5,251 nt of DNA from Flavisolibacter sp. (GTDB lineage Bacteria; Bacteroidota; Bacteroidia; Chitinophagales; Chitinophagaceae). Positions 1 to 5,251 of the stretch are shown piece after piece. Positions within the stretch are counted from its first letter, which is position 1. The number at the start of each line of letters is the position of its first letter. Under the pieces are notes generated by a model. It made no database searches, was not told the origin of the DNA, and saw only the letters and a list, made by a program, of their open reading frames with translations. The translations under genes and the position numbers were made by a program. The stretch is taken from NCBI GenBank assembly GCA_013695175.1, contig JACDAZ010000515.1:1-5251 (forward strand), given 5' to 3'.

Positions 1-1831
1 CCTCTAATGCTTTCACCTGTTCTGCTTTAGGAACTGATTTAGTAATGACCTGACCATCTCCTCTTAATGCATAATTATAAAATAGGCCTCCCACTATTTT
101 TGAAGCAGCCTCTAACTGATACCGGTGGAAAAAATATACCGGCACTAAAACATCTTCCAGAATAGCCATAGGCATGCCCTTACGAATGTTGTTTTCACCA
201 AAATTCTCCAGCGCTTTTGCTCTTATTTTCATTACAGAAGTTAATTCATCAGATGCATTGGTGCCATTATCCCATAAATGTGCTTGTGGATGCAAACCAC
301 CCGGTGCACGGGCATCACGATCACTGATGAATTGAAGTCCTTTAGCATAAGCATCGGTCAATATTTTATTTAAAGCTTCTTTTTCATTTACGGCTTCCGG
401 GTAGTCCTGGTAGCCCCACCTGATAGCTACTTTATCCCATTCACCAATCTTCAGATCATAAGCATCTGAAAGATCAATTTTATTATTAACAAGAGTTACG
501 GCAGGATGAGGATAATCCATGACACTGGCCCTGCCGCTTACACTGGCAGCATAATTATGCATCAAACCAATGGTATGTCCTACCTCGTGTGCTGATAATT
601 GCTTCAGTCTGTTTAGTGCCATTTGCAGCATAGGATCATTAGAGGCTACACTATCGTTTTCAAAAGGTGCCAATAGCCCCTGAGCAATTAAATAATCCTG
701 TCTTACTCTTAATGAACCCAGGGTAACATGTCCTTTAATAATTTCACCCGTTCTTGGATCAACAACCGATGCTCCATAACTCCATCCACGTGTTGAACGG
801 TGAACCCAGTTAATTACATTATAACGTACATCCATAGGGTCTGCATCTTCGGGTAAAACTTTTACCTGGAAAGCACCTTTATAACCTGCAGCTTCAAAAG
901 CCTGGTTCCACCATCTTGCTCCTTCTAAAAGTGCGGATCTTATAGGTTCAGGTGTACCATTATCCAAATAATAAGTGATAGGTTTTACTGCTTCTGAAAC
1001 CGGCGCAGCAGGATCTTTTTTTTGCAGGCGATGGCGTACTATATAAAACTTTTCAATGGGTTCTGAAACAGGGGTGCTGTAATCGTAAAAAGATATGGGT
1101 ATAAAGCTGGAACGTGGATCAAAAACCCTTGGCTCGTACCCGGGTTCGGGAAGTTGAACAAAAGAATGATGTATACGTAAAGAAATAGCTTCCGGTGAGG
1201 GAGTAACAGATTGAACAAAATTTCCAATCTCTCCATCTGTATTAACTAAAGTTATAGTTGTTTCTATTTCAGAATTTAAAGGAAAATTTTTTGTTTGAGG
1301 TAGGTAGAAGGCAGACCGGTTTTTATCAAAAACATAATTTCCCTGCTTTGCAGTTTTTAAACGCTGTGCTGCACGGATGGCGTCTCTTATAAAGAAATCA
1401 GTTGCATCAATTAAATATTTGTTTCCTGTTTCTGCTTCAATGTTAAATCCCCACAAAACAGATTGAGCAAATGATTGTTCAACTGCCCTTTTTTCTGCTG
1501 CATCTTCAGTTACGGCACGATAACGATAATTGGGTTGTACAAGAAGAATTTTTCTGCCTGTCTTTGTAAATTTTACAATTTTTTCATCACCGAGTAAGCC
1601 CCTGTCCAATCCAATATCATTTGAACCAAGACCTGCAGGTAAAGAACTAACATACAGAAATTCATGATCAAGCTTAACTACTTCAAGTAAAAATTTTCCT
1701 GTTGCCTCATCCCAATAATAATTTATAAAACCTGTATGTTTTTTAGCTTCTTTTGTTTTTTCATCAATAGAAGCAAGTTTTTGAGCACCTAAAAAAGAAG
1801 GTAGTAAAAGCAACATGAATAGCAAACGCAT
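1..1831 (-). CDS. Secreted zinc-dependent metalloprotease, DUF5117/DUF4953 (metzincin) family; C-terminus outside the window
   Basis: A reading frame of 610 codons stays open from the ATG at 1829-1831 to the left window edge. I checked it codon by codon and found no stop. An in-frame stop at 1892-1894 with no ATG in between fixes this start. Residues 1-16 are a short hydrophobic signal peptide ending in LGA before Q17, so the product is exported. A DUF5117-like region follows, with GLGSNDIGLDRG at 67-78. The catalytic domain begins near residue 285 and carries the metzincin zinc site HEVGHTIGLMH: H415, H419 and H425 as ligands and E416 as catalytic base. A Met-turn SVMDYP follows, with Met438. 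These match the Bacteroidota zinc-dependent protease family (Pfam DUF5117, DUF4953/Met-zincin). Family members usually exceed 800 aa from memory, so roughly 200 residues are missing. A type IX secretion tail cannot be assessed. The physiological substrate is unknown. The gene starts 61 bp after the CxxC membrane protein and could be cotranscribed with it. Confidence 0.93.
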   Translation of the reverse strand, partial: MRLLFMLLLLPSFLGAQKLASIDEKTKEAKKHTGFINYYWDEATGKFLLEVVKLDHEFLYVSSLPAGLGSNDIGLDRGLLGDEKIVKFTKTGRKILLVQPNYRYRAVTEDAAEKRAVEQSFAQSVLWGFNIEAETGNKYLIDATDFFIRDAIRAAQRLKTAKQGNYVFDKNRSAFYLPQTKNFPLNSEIETTITLVNTDGEIGNFVQSVTPSPEAISLRIHHSFVQLPEPGYEPRVFDPRSSFIPISFYDYSTPVSEPIEKFYIVRHRLQKKDPAAPVSEAVKPITYYLDNGTPEPIRSALLEGARWWNQAFEAAGYKGAFQVKVLPEDADPMDVRYNVINWVHRSTRGWSYGASVVDPRTGEIIKGHVTLGSLRVRQDYLIAQGLLAPFENDSVASNDPMLQMALNRLKQLSAHEVGHTIGLMHNYAASVSGRASVMDYPHPAVTLVNNKIDLSDAYDLKIGEWDKVAIRWGYQDYPEAVNEKEALNKILTDAYAKGLQFISDRDARAPGGLHPQAHLWDNGTNASDELTSVMKIRAKALENFGENNIRKGMPMAILEDVLVPVYFFHRYQLEAASKIVGGLFYNYALRGDGQVITKSVPKAEQVKALE

Positions 1832-1850
1832 AGGAGAAAAATTATCTCCT
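1832..1850 (-). promoter_or_regulatory. Hairpin abutting the metalloprotease start codon and containing its Shine-Dalgarno-like sequence
   Basis: On the minus strand the 19 bases just before the ATG read AGGAGA, seven bases, then TCTCCT. This is a perfect 6-bp inverted repeat with a 7-nt loop. The 5' arm is the only strong Shine-Dalgarno-like sequence before a gene start in this window, though its 13-nt spacing to the ATG is long. If the hairpin forms in mRNA it would mask that site. A role in translation control is inference. The stem is short and could be chance. Confidence 0.4.
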
Positions 1851-1892
1851 GAAGATAAAGAAGTACTTAATAAGCTTGTTTTTAAAATGAGG

Positions 1893-2117
1893 TTACTTAT
1901 TTTTTTTCCACCACCTGTAGCCAATAAAACCTACAATAGCAAAGGGAGAAAGTGCTAAATATAAAATACCCATATTTAAACCGCGGGCAGGTTTTTCACC
2001 CATTTGTGAAGCTGTTTTTGTACAAATAGAACACTGGGCTTCAGCTGCTACAGTAAAGAATAGCAGTGAAAAAATAAGGAGAGAAGCAAAAAGATATTTT
2101 TTAAAAAACCTTTTCAT
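1893..2117 (-). CDS. Small exported CxxC membrane protein (74 aa), function unknown
   Basis: I place the start at the ATG at 2115-2117. A longer reading from a TTG at 2156 would add 13 residues ahead of a normal signal-peptide n-region, and that TTG also falls in the predicted promoter, so it is unlikely. Residues 2-7 (KRFFKK) are positive, residues 8-23 are hydrophobic, and AEAQ at 25-28 suggests cleavage just before Cys29. The mature protein would then begin CSICTKTA, with a C29-x-x-C32 pair. It is not a heme c motif, since no His follows. Gln before Cys argues against a lipobox. A single membrane segment spans about 48-67 and ends in RWWKKNK, placing the C-terminus in the cytoplasm and the cysteines in the periplasm. 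From memory, similar mini-proteins with a CxxC after the signal and one span recur in Bacteroidota as hypothetical proteins. A thiol-redox or metal-binding role is only a guess. It sits between two zinc protease genes. Confidence 0.82.
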   Translation of the reverse strand: MKRFFKKYLFASLLIFSLLFFTVAAEAQCSICTKTASQMGEKPARGLNMGILYLALSPFAIVGFIGYRWWKKNK

Positions 2118-2122
2118 ATTTC

Positions 2123-2156
2123 CAAAGGTATTAAAAGAGCAGCTTATAATAAGCAA
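2123..2156 (-). promoter_or_regulatory. Bacteroidota-type promoter for the CxxC membrane protein gene
   Basis: On the minus strand TACCTTTG (2123-2130) matches the Bacteroidota -7 consensus TAnnTTTG exactly. A TTG at 2154-2156 lies 23 bases upstream, within the reported TTG-N17-23-TAnnTTTG spacing. Only five bases separate the octamer from the ATG at 2117, so transcription would begin at or within a base or two of the start codon. The mRNA would be leaderless or nearly so. The promoter is a sequence match and its activity is inference. Confidence 0.5.
2142..2154. repeat. 13-bp dyad in the spacer of the predicted promoter
   Basis: GCTTATAATAAGC is a perfect dyad of 6-bp arms around one central base. 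It lies between the predicted -33 TTG, which it touches, and the -7 octamer of the CxxC gene. It could be a regulator binding site. As RNA it could form only a 5-bp, AT-rich stem after the M48 stop codon, too weak to call a terminator. Confidence 0.35.
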
Positions 2157-2174
2157 CGGATATTTTGAGGAATT

Positions 2175-3032
2175 CTACTTTAAAAGACCACATTTTTTTG
2201 AAAAATTGGCATTGATGTGGTTTTGCAGACACTGGGCTCTTAAGGCAGAGAACGGATGAGTTCTGAAAAAATCTTCTACCTTATTGTATTCATTCTCTGA
2301 GCTCGCCATTTTTCTCCAAAAACTTACGGCTGCACACACATCCTGGTCTAGTTGAAACGCAAGATCTGTTCCGTAATAATCAGCTTCCAGTTCATTTTTT
2401 TGATTAAAAGAACCCGTTAGTATTCGTTTAATGGAAAATGCTGTTAAGCCATTTTCTTCACCAAAAATCTTATTGGAAACATGTAATTCCTGTATTGTGC
2501 GTTTTATATGGCCCTTTTCTGAATGACCAATCTCGTGCCCTACTATAGCATATAATAAAGCCGTTTTTCCTTCACATTCCTCATACATGCGTTTAGTTAC
2601 ATAAATGCGTCCACCAAAAGTAAAAGCATTAATGGCCGTATCGTCTAAAGCATAAATATGATAATCTATTTTACTGGGCACTTCCCTTACAGCCAGTAAT
2701 TCCTGCATAACCTGGTTGAGGTGCGAGTTAATTTTCGTATCATCAAGCATCTTAAACGTTTTGCTTTCTACAGCATCTTTATGGAAAGCGGCCCCATATT
2801 CATTTTGAACTTCATCTGTTATAGTTTTTTCACTGACAATAAGGTCACGAACAATATCGCCTCCCTTGCCCAACATCCTGTTTACACGGCCTGCACTTAC
2901 AGTGCTGTCAAGGCATGCATAGGAATAGGTCATTTCCTTTTGTTTCCTTTCTGCAGGTATCTGCGTGTCAATAAAATCGCAGGTCAGAAGTAAAAAGCTT
3001 ATAACAATGGTGATGGTCATTTTTAAAAACAT
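2175..3032 (-). CDS. M48-family zinc metalloprotease, probable lipoprotein
   Basis: This 285-aa protein carries the M48 peptidase core: HEIGH at 166-170 (H166 and H170 bind zinc, E167 is the catalytic base) and ELEAD at 214-218, which supplies the third ligand Glu214. The downstream RTHPFSALR segment at 257-265 matches the THPxxxxR signature seen in the BepA/LoiP/Oma1-like branch. In BepA a His in that loop can touch the zinc and hold the enzyme inactive. The N-terminus is a hydrophobic signal (6-16) followed by LLTC, with Cys18 as probable lipidation site; Thr at -1 is less usual. There are no TPR repeats or extra membrane spans, so it resembles single-domain LoiP rather than BepA or HtpX. 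The expected role is envelope protein quality control in the periplasm or outer membrane; that is inference from the family. Met5 is an alternative start that also leaves a full signal. The gene begins after the typA terminator and is 57 bp upstream of the CxxC gene. Confidence 0.9.
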   Translation of the reverse strand: MFLKMTITIVISFLLLTCDFIDTQIPAERKQKEMTYSYACLDSTVSAGRVNRMLGKGGDIVRDLIVSEKTITDEVQNEYGAAFHKDAVESKTFKMLDDTKINSHLNQVMQELLAVREVPSKIDYHIYALDDTAINAFTFGGRIYVTKRMYEECEGKTALLYAIVGHEIGHSEKGHIKRTIQELHVSNKIFGEENGLTAFSIKRILTGSFNQKNELEADYYGTDLAFQLDQDVCAAVSFWRKMASSENEYNKVEDFFRTHPFSALRAQCLQNHINANFSKKCGLLK

Positions 3033-3038
3033 GTTTAA

Positions 3039-3067
3039 AACACTGCAAACAATCGGCCAGCAGTGTT
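3039..3067. repeat. Perfect 8-bp inverted repeat just upstream of the M48 protease start
   Basis: AACACTGC (3039-3046) and GCAGTGTT (3060-3067) are perfect reverse complements separated by 13 bases. The near arm ends six bases before the ATG at 3032. It may be a regulator operator or a hairpin in the 5' leader that affects ribosome access. No TAnnTTTG promoter is visible between the typA terminator and this start, so the repeat is the only recognisable control-like element for this gene. Confidence 0.45.
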
Positions 3068-3085
3068 GGCGGTATGCATAAGCAT

Positions 3086-3114
3086 AAAAAAAGCCACCCT
3101 TTAAAGATGGCTTT
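3086..3114 (-). terminator. Rho-independent terminator of typA
   Basis: On the minus strand a 9-bp stem (3106-3114 pairing with 3090-3098, one G-U pair) closes a 7-nt loop. A run of seven T (3086-3092) begins in the last three stem bases. It starts 17 bases after the typA stop codon. The T-run lies only on the minus-strand side, and the G-U pair would be a C-A mismatch in plus-strand RNA, so it serves typA specifically. It separates typA from the M48 protease gene. Confidence 0.85.
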
Positions 3115-3131
3115 CAAATTATAGTTAAAGT

Positions 3132-4943
3132 TTAAGCAGCTTCCGCACTTAAACGCTTTTGTTGCTTTTTTCTTTCTTCTTCATCAAGAATCACCTTCCT
3201 CATCCTGATGTTTTGTGGAGTTACTTCAATACACTCATCCTGCTGAATGTATTCCATGCATTCTTCTAATGACATTTCCTTTTTAGGCTGAATATTAGTT
3301 GCGGCATCGCTACCACTTGCACGGTGATTGGTTAGCTTTTTACCTTCATTAGAATTAACAACAATATCACCCGGCTTATTGTTTTCGCCTATTACCATTC
3401 CTCTGTAAACATCCTCACCAGCATCTACAAAGAAAAATCCACGATCCTGTAATTTATCCAAAGAGTAACCTGTTGTAGTTCCATTATCCTTTGCTATTAA
3501 CACTCCGTTACTGCGCCCGGGAATAGGTCCCTTCCAGGGTTTGTACTCACTAAAACGATGGTTCATTACCGCTTCGCCGGCAGTATTTGTAAGCATTTGT
3601 GTACGCAATCCGAGTAAACCACGTGAAGGAATTTCAAATTCAAGGTGCTGCATGTCTCCCTTGGTTTCCATTACAAGCATTTCACCTTTTCTGCGGGTAA
3701 CAAGGTCTATTACTTTTGACGCATACTCCTGTGGCACATCCACAACAAGAGTTTCAAAAGGCTCGCATTTTTTACCATCAATATCTTTTCTAATCACTTG
3801 TGGCTGACCAATAGTTAGTTCATAACCTTCGCGACGCATGGTTTCAACAAGCACACCCAGGTGTAATATACCACGACCATAAACCATAAAACTATCGGCG
3901 CTTTCTGTATCAAATACTCGTAAGGCCAGGTTTTTTTCTGTTTCCTTCATCAGCCGGTCGCGCAGGTGGCGGGAGGTAACAAATTTTCCGTCTCTCCCAA
4001 AAAAAGGTGAATTGTTGATACCGAACTGCATGTTCATCGTGGGTTCATCCACACTGATAACGGCTAGGGCTTCAGGATTGTCAACATCTGAAATGGTATC
4101 ACCTATATTAAAATTTTCAAGTCCCACTACAGCACAAAGATCACCGGCGATAACTTCTGTTACCTTTTTTTTGCCCATACCTTCAAAAACATATAACTCA
4201 CGAACCTTCTGCTTTTTAATAACTCCATCAGCCTGCATAAGGGCTATTTGCTGATTTTCTTTTATAGTGCCGCGGGCAACAGAGCCAATAGCAATTCTAC
4301 CAAGGAAAGAAGAGTAGTCCAAAGAAGTGATCTGCATTTGCAGTGGTCCTTCAGCAACTTTTGGTGGAGGTACATGTTTTAAGATGCCATCAAGCAAAGG
4401 TGTGATATCGCTGTTTTGTGTCAGGCTATCATTAAACCAGCCATTTTTTCCGGAGCCATAATAGGTAGGAAAATCCAACTGTTCTTCGGTGGCATCAAGA
4501 TTAAAAAATAGTTCAAACACAGCATCATGCACTTCGTCAGGGCGGCAGTTTGGTTTATCTACTTTATTAATAACAACTATCGGTTTTAGGTTTAGGTGCA
4601 GGGCTTTTTGCAATACAAATCGTGTTTGAGGCATAGGACCTTCAAAGGCATCAACCAATAATAAAACACCATCAGCCATTTTTAAAACTCGTTCCACCTC
4701 TCCACCAAAATCGGCGTGACCGGGAGTGTCGATAACATTTATTTTAACACCATTATACACTACGGCAGCATTTTTACTGAATATGGTGATACCTCTTTCT
4801 TTTTCCAGGTCATTGCTGTCCATGATCAATTCACCGGTATCCTGGTTGTCACGAAAGGTTTTTGTAGTATGTAAAATTTTATCAACCAGTGTTGTTTTTC
4901 CATGGTCAACGTGCGCAATAATGGCAATATTTCTGATATCCAT
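3132..4943 (-). CDS. typA: Translational GTPase TypA/BipA
   Basis: TypA/BipA is an EF-G-like GTPase that binds the ribosome and supports 50S subunit assembly and growth under cold or other stress. All GTPase motifs are intact: G1 AHVDHGKT at 10-17, G2 RGITI at 50-54, G3 DTPGH at 72-76, G4 NKVD at 126-129, and a G5-like GSGKNGW at 163-169. The beta-barrel domain II follows at about 200-290, then EF-G-like domains III and V (about 300-480), and the TypA-specific C-terminal domain, including GRSNGVLI at 476-483 and the basic stretch KKLTNHRASGSD at 535-546. Its length of 603 aa is close to the usual 605-610, and the MDIRNIAIIAHVDHGKTT start is standard. There is no Shine-Dalgarno site, only AT-rich sequence, as is common in Bacteroidota. 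It appears monocistronic, with its own upstream promoter and a strong terminator. The C-terminal tail (587-599) is highly charged. Nothing is truncated. Confidence 0.98.
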   Translation of the reverse strand: MDIRNIAIIAHVDHGKTTLVDKILHTTKTFRDNQDTGELIMDSNDLEKERGITIFSKNAAVVYNGVKINVIDTPGHADFGGEVERVLKMADGVLLLVDAFEGPMPQTRFVLQKALHLNLKPIVVINKVDKPNCRPDEVHDAVFELFFNLDATEEQLDFPTYYGSGKNGWFNDSLTQNSDITPLLDGILKHVPPPKVAEGPLQMQITSLDYSSFLGRIAIGSVARGTIKENQQIALMQADGVIKKQKVRELYVFEGMGKKKVTEVIAGDLCAVVGLENFNIGDTISDVDNPEALAVISVDEPTMNMQFGINNSPFFGRDGKFVTSRHLRDRLMKETEKNLALRVFDTESADSFMVYGRGILHLGVLVETMRREGYELTIGQPQVIRKDIDGKKCEPFETLVVDVPQEYASKVIDLVTRRKGEMLVMETKGDMQHLEFEIPSRGLLGLRTQMLTNTAGEAVMNHRFSEYKPWKGPIPGRSNGVLIAKDNGTTTGYSLDKLQDRGFFFVDAGEDVYRGMVIGENNKPGDIVVNSNEGKKLTNHRASGSDAATNIQPKKEMSLEECMEYIQQDECIEVTPQNIRMRKVILDEEERKKQQKRLSAEAA

Positions 4944-4952
4944 AAATTATTT

Positions 4953-4964
4953 AAAGGCAAAAGC
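4953..4964. repeat. 12-bp direct repeat, copy 1, just before typA
   Basis: AAAGGCAAAAGC (minus strand GCTTTTGCCTTT) ends nine bases upstream of the typA start codon. An identical copy lies at 5072-5083, 119 bp away. Meaning unknown: a binding site repeated across the leader, a small duplication, or chance. Confidence 0.45.
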
Positions 4965-4980
4965 TTAAAGTGAAATCAAA

Positions 4981-5003
4981 AGAATTTCATGAATTGAAAT
5001 TCT
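4981..5003 (-). repeat. Perfect 8-bp inverted repeat (hairpin) in the typA leader
   Basis: AGAATTTC (4981-4988) and GAAATTCT (4996-5003) are perfect complements around a 7-nt loop, in the middle of the predicted 5' leader of typA. The stem is AT-rich and followed on the minus strand by TTT, so it is at most a weak attenuator. A temperature-sensitive leader structure would fit typA's known cold role, but that is speculation. Confidence 0.4.
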
Positions 5004-5044
5004 ACGAAAGATTACTCTTTAGTTTTTTTATTAATAAGGAGGCG

Positions 5045-5081
5045 CAAAGGTAAGTTAATTAGGCGGGGCAGAAAGGCAAAA
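5045..5081 (-). promoter_or_regulatory. Bacteroidota-type promoter for typA
   Basis: On the minus strand TACCTTTG (5045-5052) matches the -7 consensus TAnnTTTG exactly. It is the same octamer as the one before the CxxC gene. A candidate -33 TTTTG lies at 5077-5081 with a 24-base spacer, one longer than the usual range. Transcription would start near 5038-5040, giving a leader of about 95 nt before the ATG at 4943. The site lies between the stop codon of the upstream gene and typA, where a promoter is expected. Confidence 0.55.
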
Positions 5082-5083
5082 GC
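5072..5083. repeat. 12-bp direct repeat, copy 2, over the -33 region of the typA promoter
   Basis: Identical to 4953-4964. This copy contains the TTTTG proposed as the -33 element of the typA promoter, so a protein binding both copies could bracket the promoter and leader. Confidence 0.45.
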
Positions 5084-5110
5084 AGAGAGTTAACAAAAAC
5101 TTTCAGAGCT

Positions 5111-5251
5111 TTAAAAGGAGAGGGCAATCAGTAAAATAGTTGCTATCATCAAAATTAAAATAAAAAATATTCTGCCTCTATATCTTGAGTTGCGGTAAGT
5201 TTTAAAAACACCCATAAAAGCAACAGATAATGAGGCGGCAATAGCTAAAAG
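5111..5251 (-). CDS. C-terminal end of a small membrane protein, unknown function; N-terminus outside the window
   Basis: The minus strand is open from the right edge to a TAA at 5111-5113, giving 46 residues. They form the end of one hydrophobic segment (residues 1-16 as seen, LLAIAASLSVAFMGVF), a short basic loop KTYRNSRYRGR at 17-27, and a second strongly hydrophobic segment (28-45) ending ALSF. This is a two-helix membrane hairpin; under the positive-inside rule the loop would face the cytoplasm. The pattern of two spans around a short Arg/Lys loop is not expected from random AT-rich DNA and supports a real gene, although only its end is visible. I do not recognise the family. It lies 167 bp upstream of typA, with the typA promoter in between, so it is probably a separate transcript. 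No convincing terminator follows it. Confidence 0.7.
   Translation of the reverse strand, partial: LLAIAASLSVAFMGVFKTYRNSRYRGRIFFILILMIATILLIALSF

Noticed and set aside
1039..1236. Minus-strand open frame of 65 codons in another frame of the metalloprotease
   Set aside because: It overlaps a continuous, motif-bearing frame and has only composition-driven hydrophobicity.
2118..2156. TTG start at 2156 for the CxxC protein, giving 87 aa
   Set aside because: It adds residues MLIISCSFNTFGN before a normal signal peptide and uses a TTG that coincides with the predicted -33 element. The ATG at 2117 gives a typical export signal.
2721..2993. Plus-strand open frame of 90 codons inside the M48 gene
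   Set aside because: It lies wholly opposite a well-supported protease gene, shows no family features, and has no separate start signals.
3046..3053. ATTGTTTG on the minus strand as a -7 element for the M48 gene
   Set aside because: It matches only the TTTG half of the consensus and has no -33 partner at the right distance.
3541..4968. Three plus-strand open frames (3541-3807, 4012-4254, 4726-4968) opposite typA
   Set aside because: All are antisense to highly conserved typA coding sequence and look like codon-bias shadows.
4976..4990. Four-codon upstream reading frame (MKFF then stop) in the typA leader, minus strand
   Set aside because: It is too short to separate from chance in AT-rich DNA, and its ATG is partly inside the leader hairpin.
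5084..5118. Possible terminator after the membrane protein (CTTT...AAAG followed by T-run, minus strand)
   Set aside because: The stem is only about 4 bp with a loop of similar size, too weak to support.
5150..5157. Second TAnnTTTG match (TAATTTTG, minus strand) upstream of typA
   Set aside because: It lies inside the membrane-protein reading frame in a low-complexity stretch coding for Ile/Leu, with no supporting context.

Overview
All five protein-coding genes in this window lie on the minus strand, so the DNA is best read from right to left. The sequence points to a member of Bacteroidota, most likely a Chitinophagaceae-like lineage. The signs are AT-rich intergenic DNA, starts mostly without a Shine-Dalgarno site, two copies of the Bacteroidota -7 promoter octamer (TAnnTTTG, here TACCTTTG both times), and a secreted zinc protease of the DUF5117/DUF4953 type typical of this phylum. 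The taxonomic call is an inference from protein and promoter style.

In transcription order: (1) the last 46 codons of a small membrane protein (5111-5251) enter from the right edge. (2) A 167-bp intergenic stretch holds a TACCTTTG promoter, a predicted leader of about 95 nt containing an 8-bp hairpin, and two copies of a 12-bp direct repeat. (3) typA/bipA, a complete ribosome-associated GTPase of 603 aa (3132-4943), ends in a clear rho-independent terminator (3086-3114). (4) A 285-aa M48-family zinc metalloprotease (2175-3032), probably a lipoprotein, has a perfect 8-bp inverted repeat just before its start. (5) A 74-aa exported single-span membrane protein has a CxxC pair at its predicted mature N-terminus (1893-2117). 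Its own promoter sits so close to the ATG that the mRNA may be leaderless. (6) A large secreted metzincin-type zinc protease (1-1831) has its C-terminus beyond the left edge; its start is preceded by a small hairpin that includes the only Shine-Dalgarno-like sequence seen here.

Functionally, typA is a stand-alone housekeeping gene for ribosome assembly and stress or cold growth. The three genes after its terminator all encode exported proteins: an M48 gluzincin, a CxxC membrane protein and a metzincin. They are spaced 57 and 61 bp apart and could form a loosely coupled envelope proteolysis or quality-control group, but the internal promoter means they need not be one operon. No RNA genes, mobile elements, CRISPR arrays or phage genes were seen. 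No gap between genes exceeds 170 bp. Nothing here looks like a wholly new system. The least understood parts are the CxxC mini-protein, the small membrane protein upstream of typA, and the symmetric elements at the gene starts.
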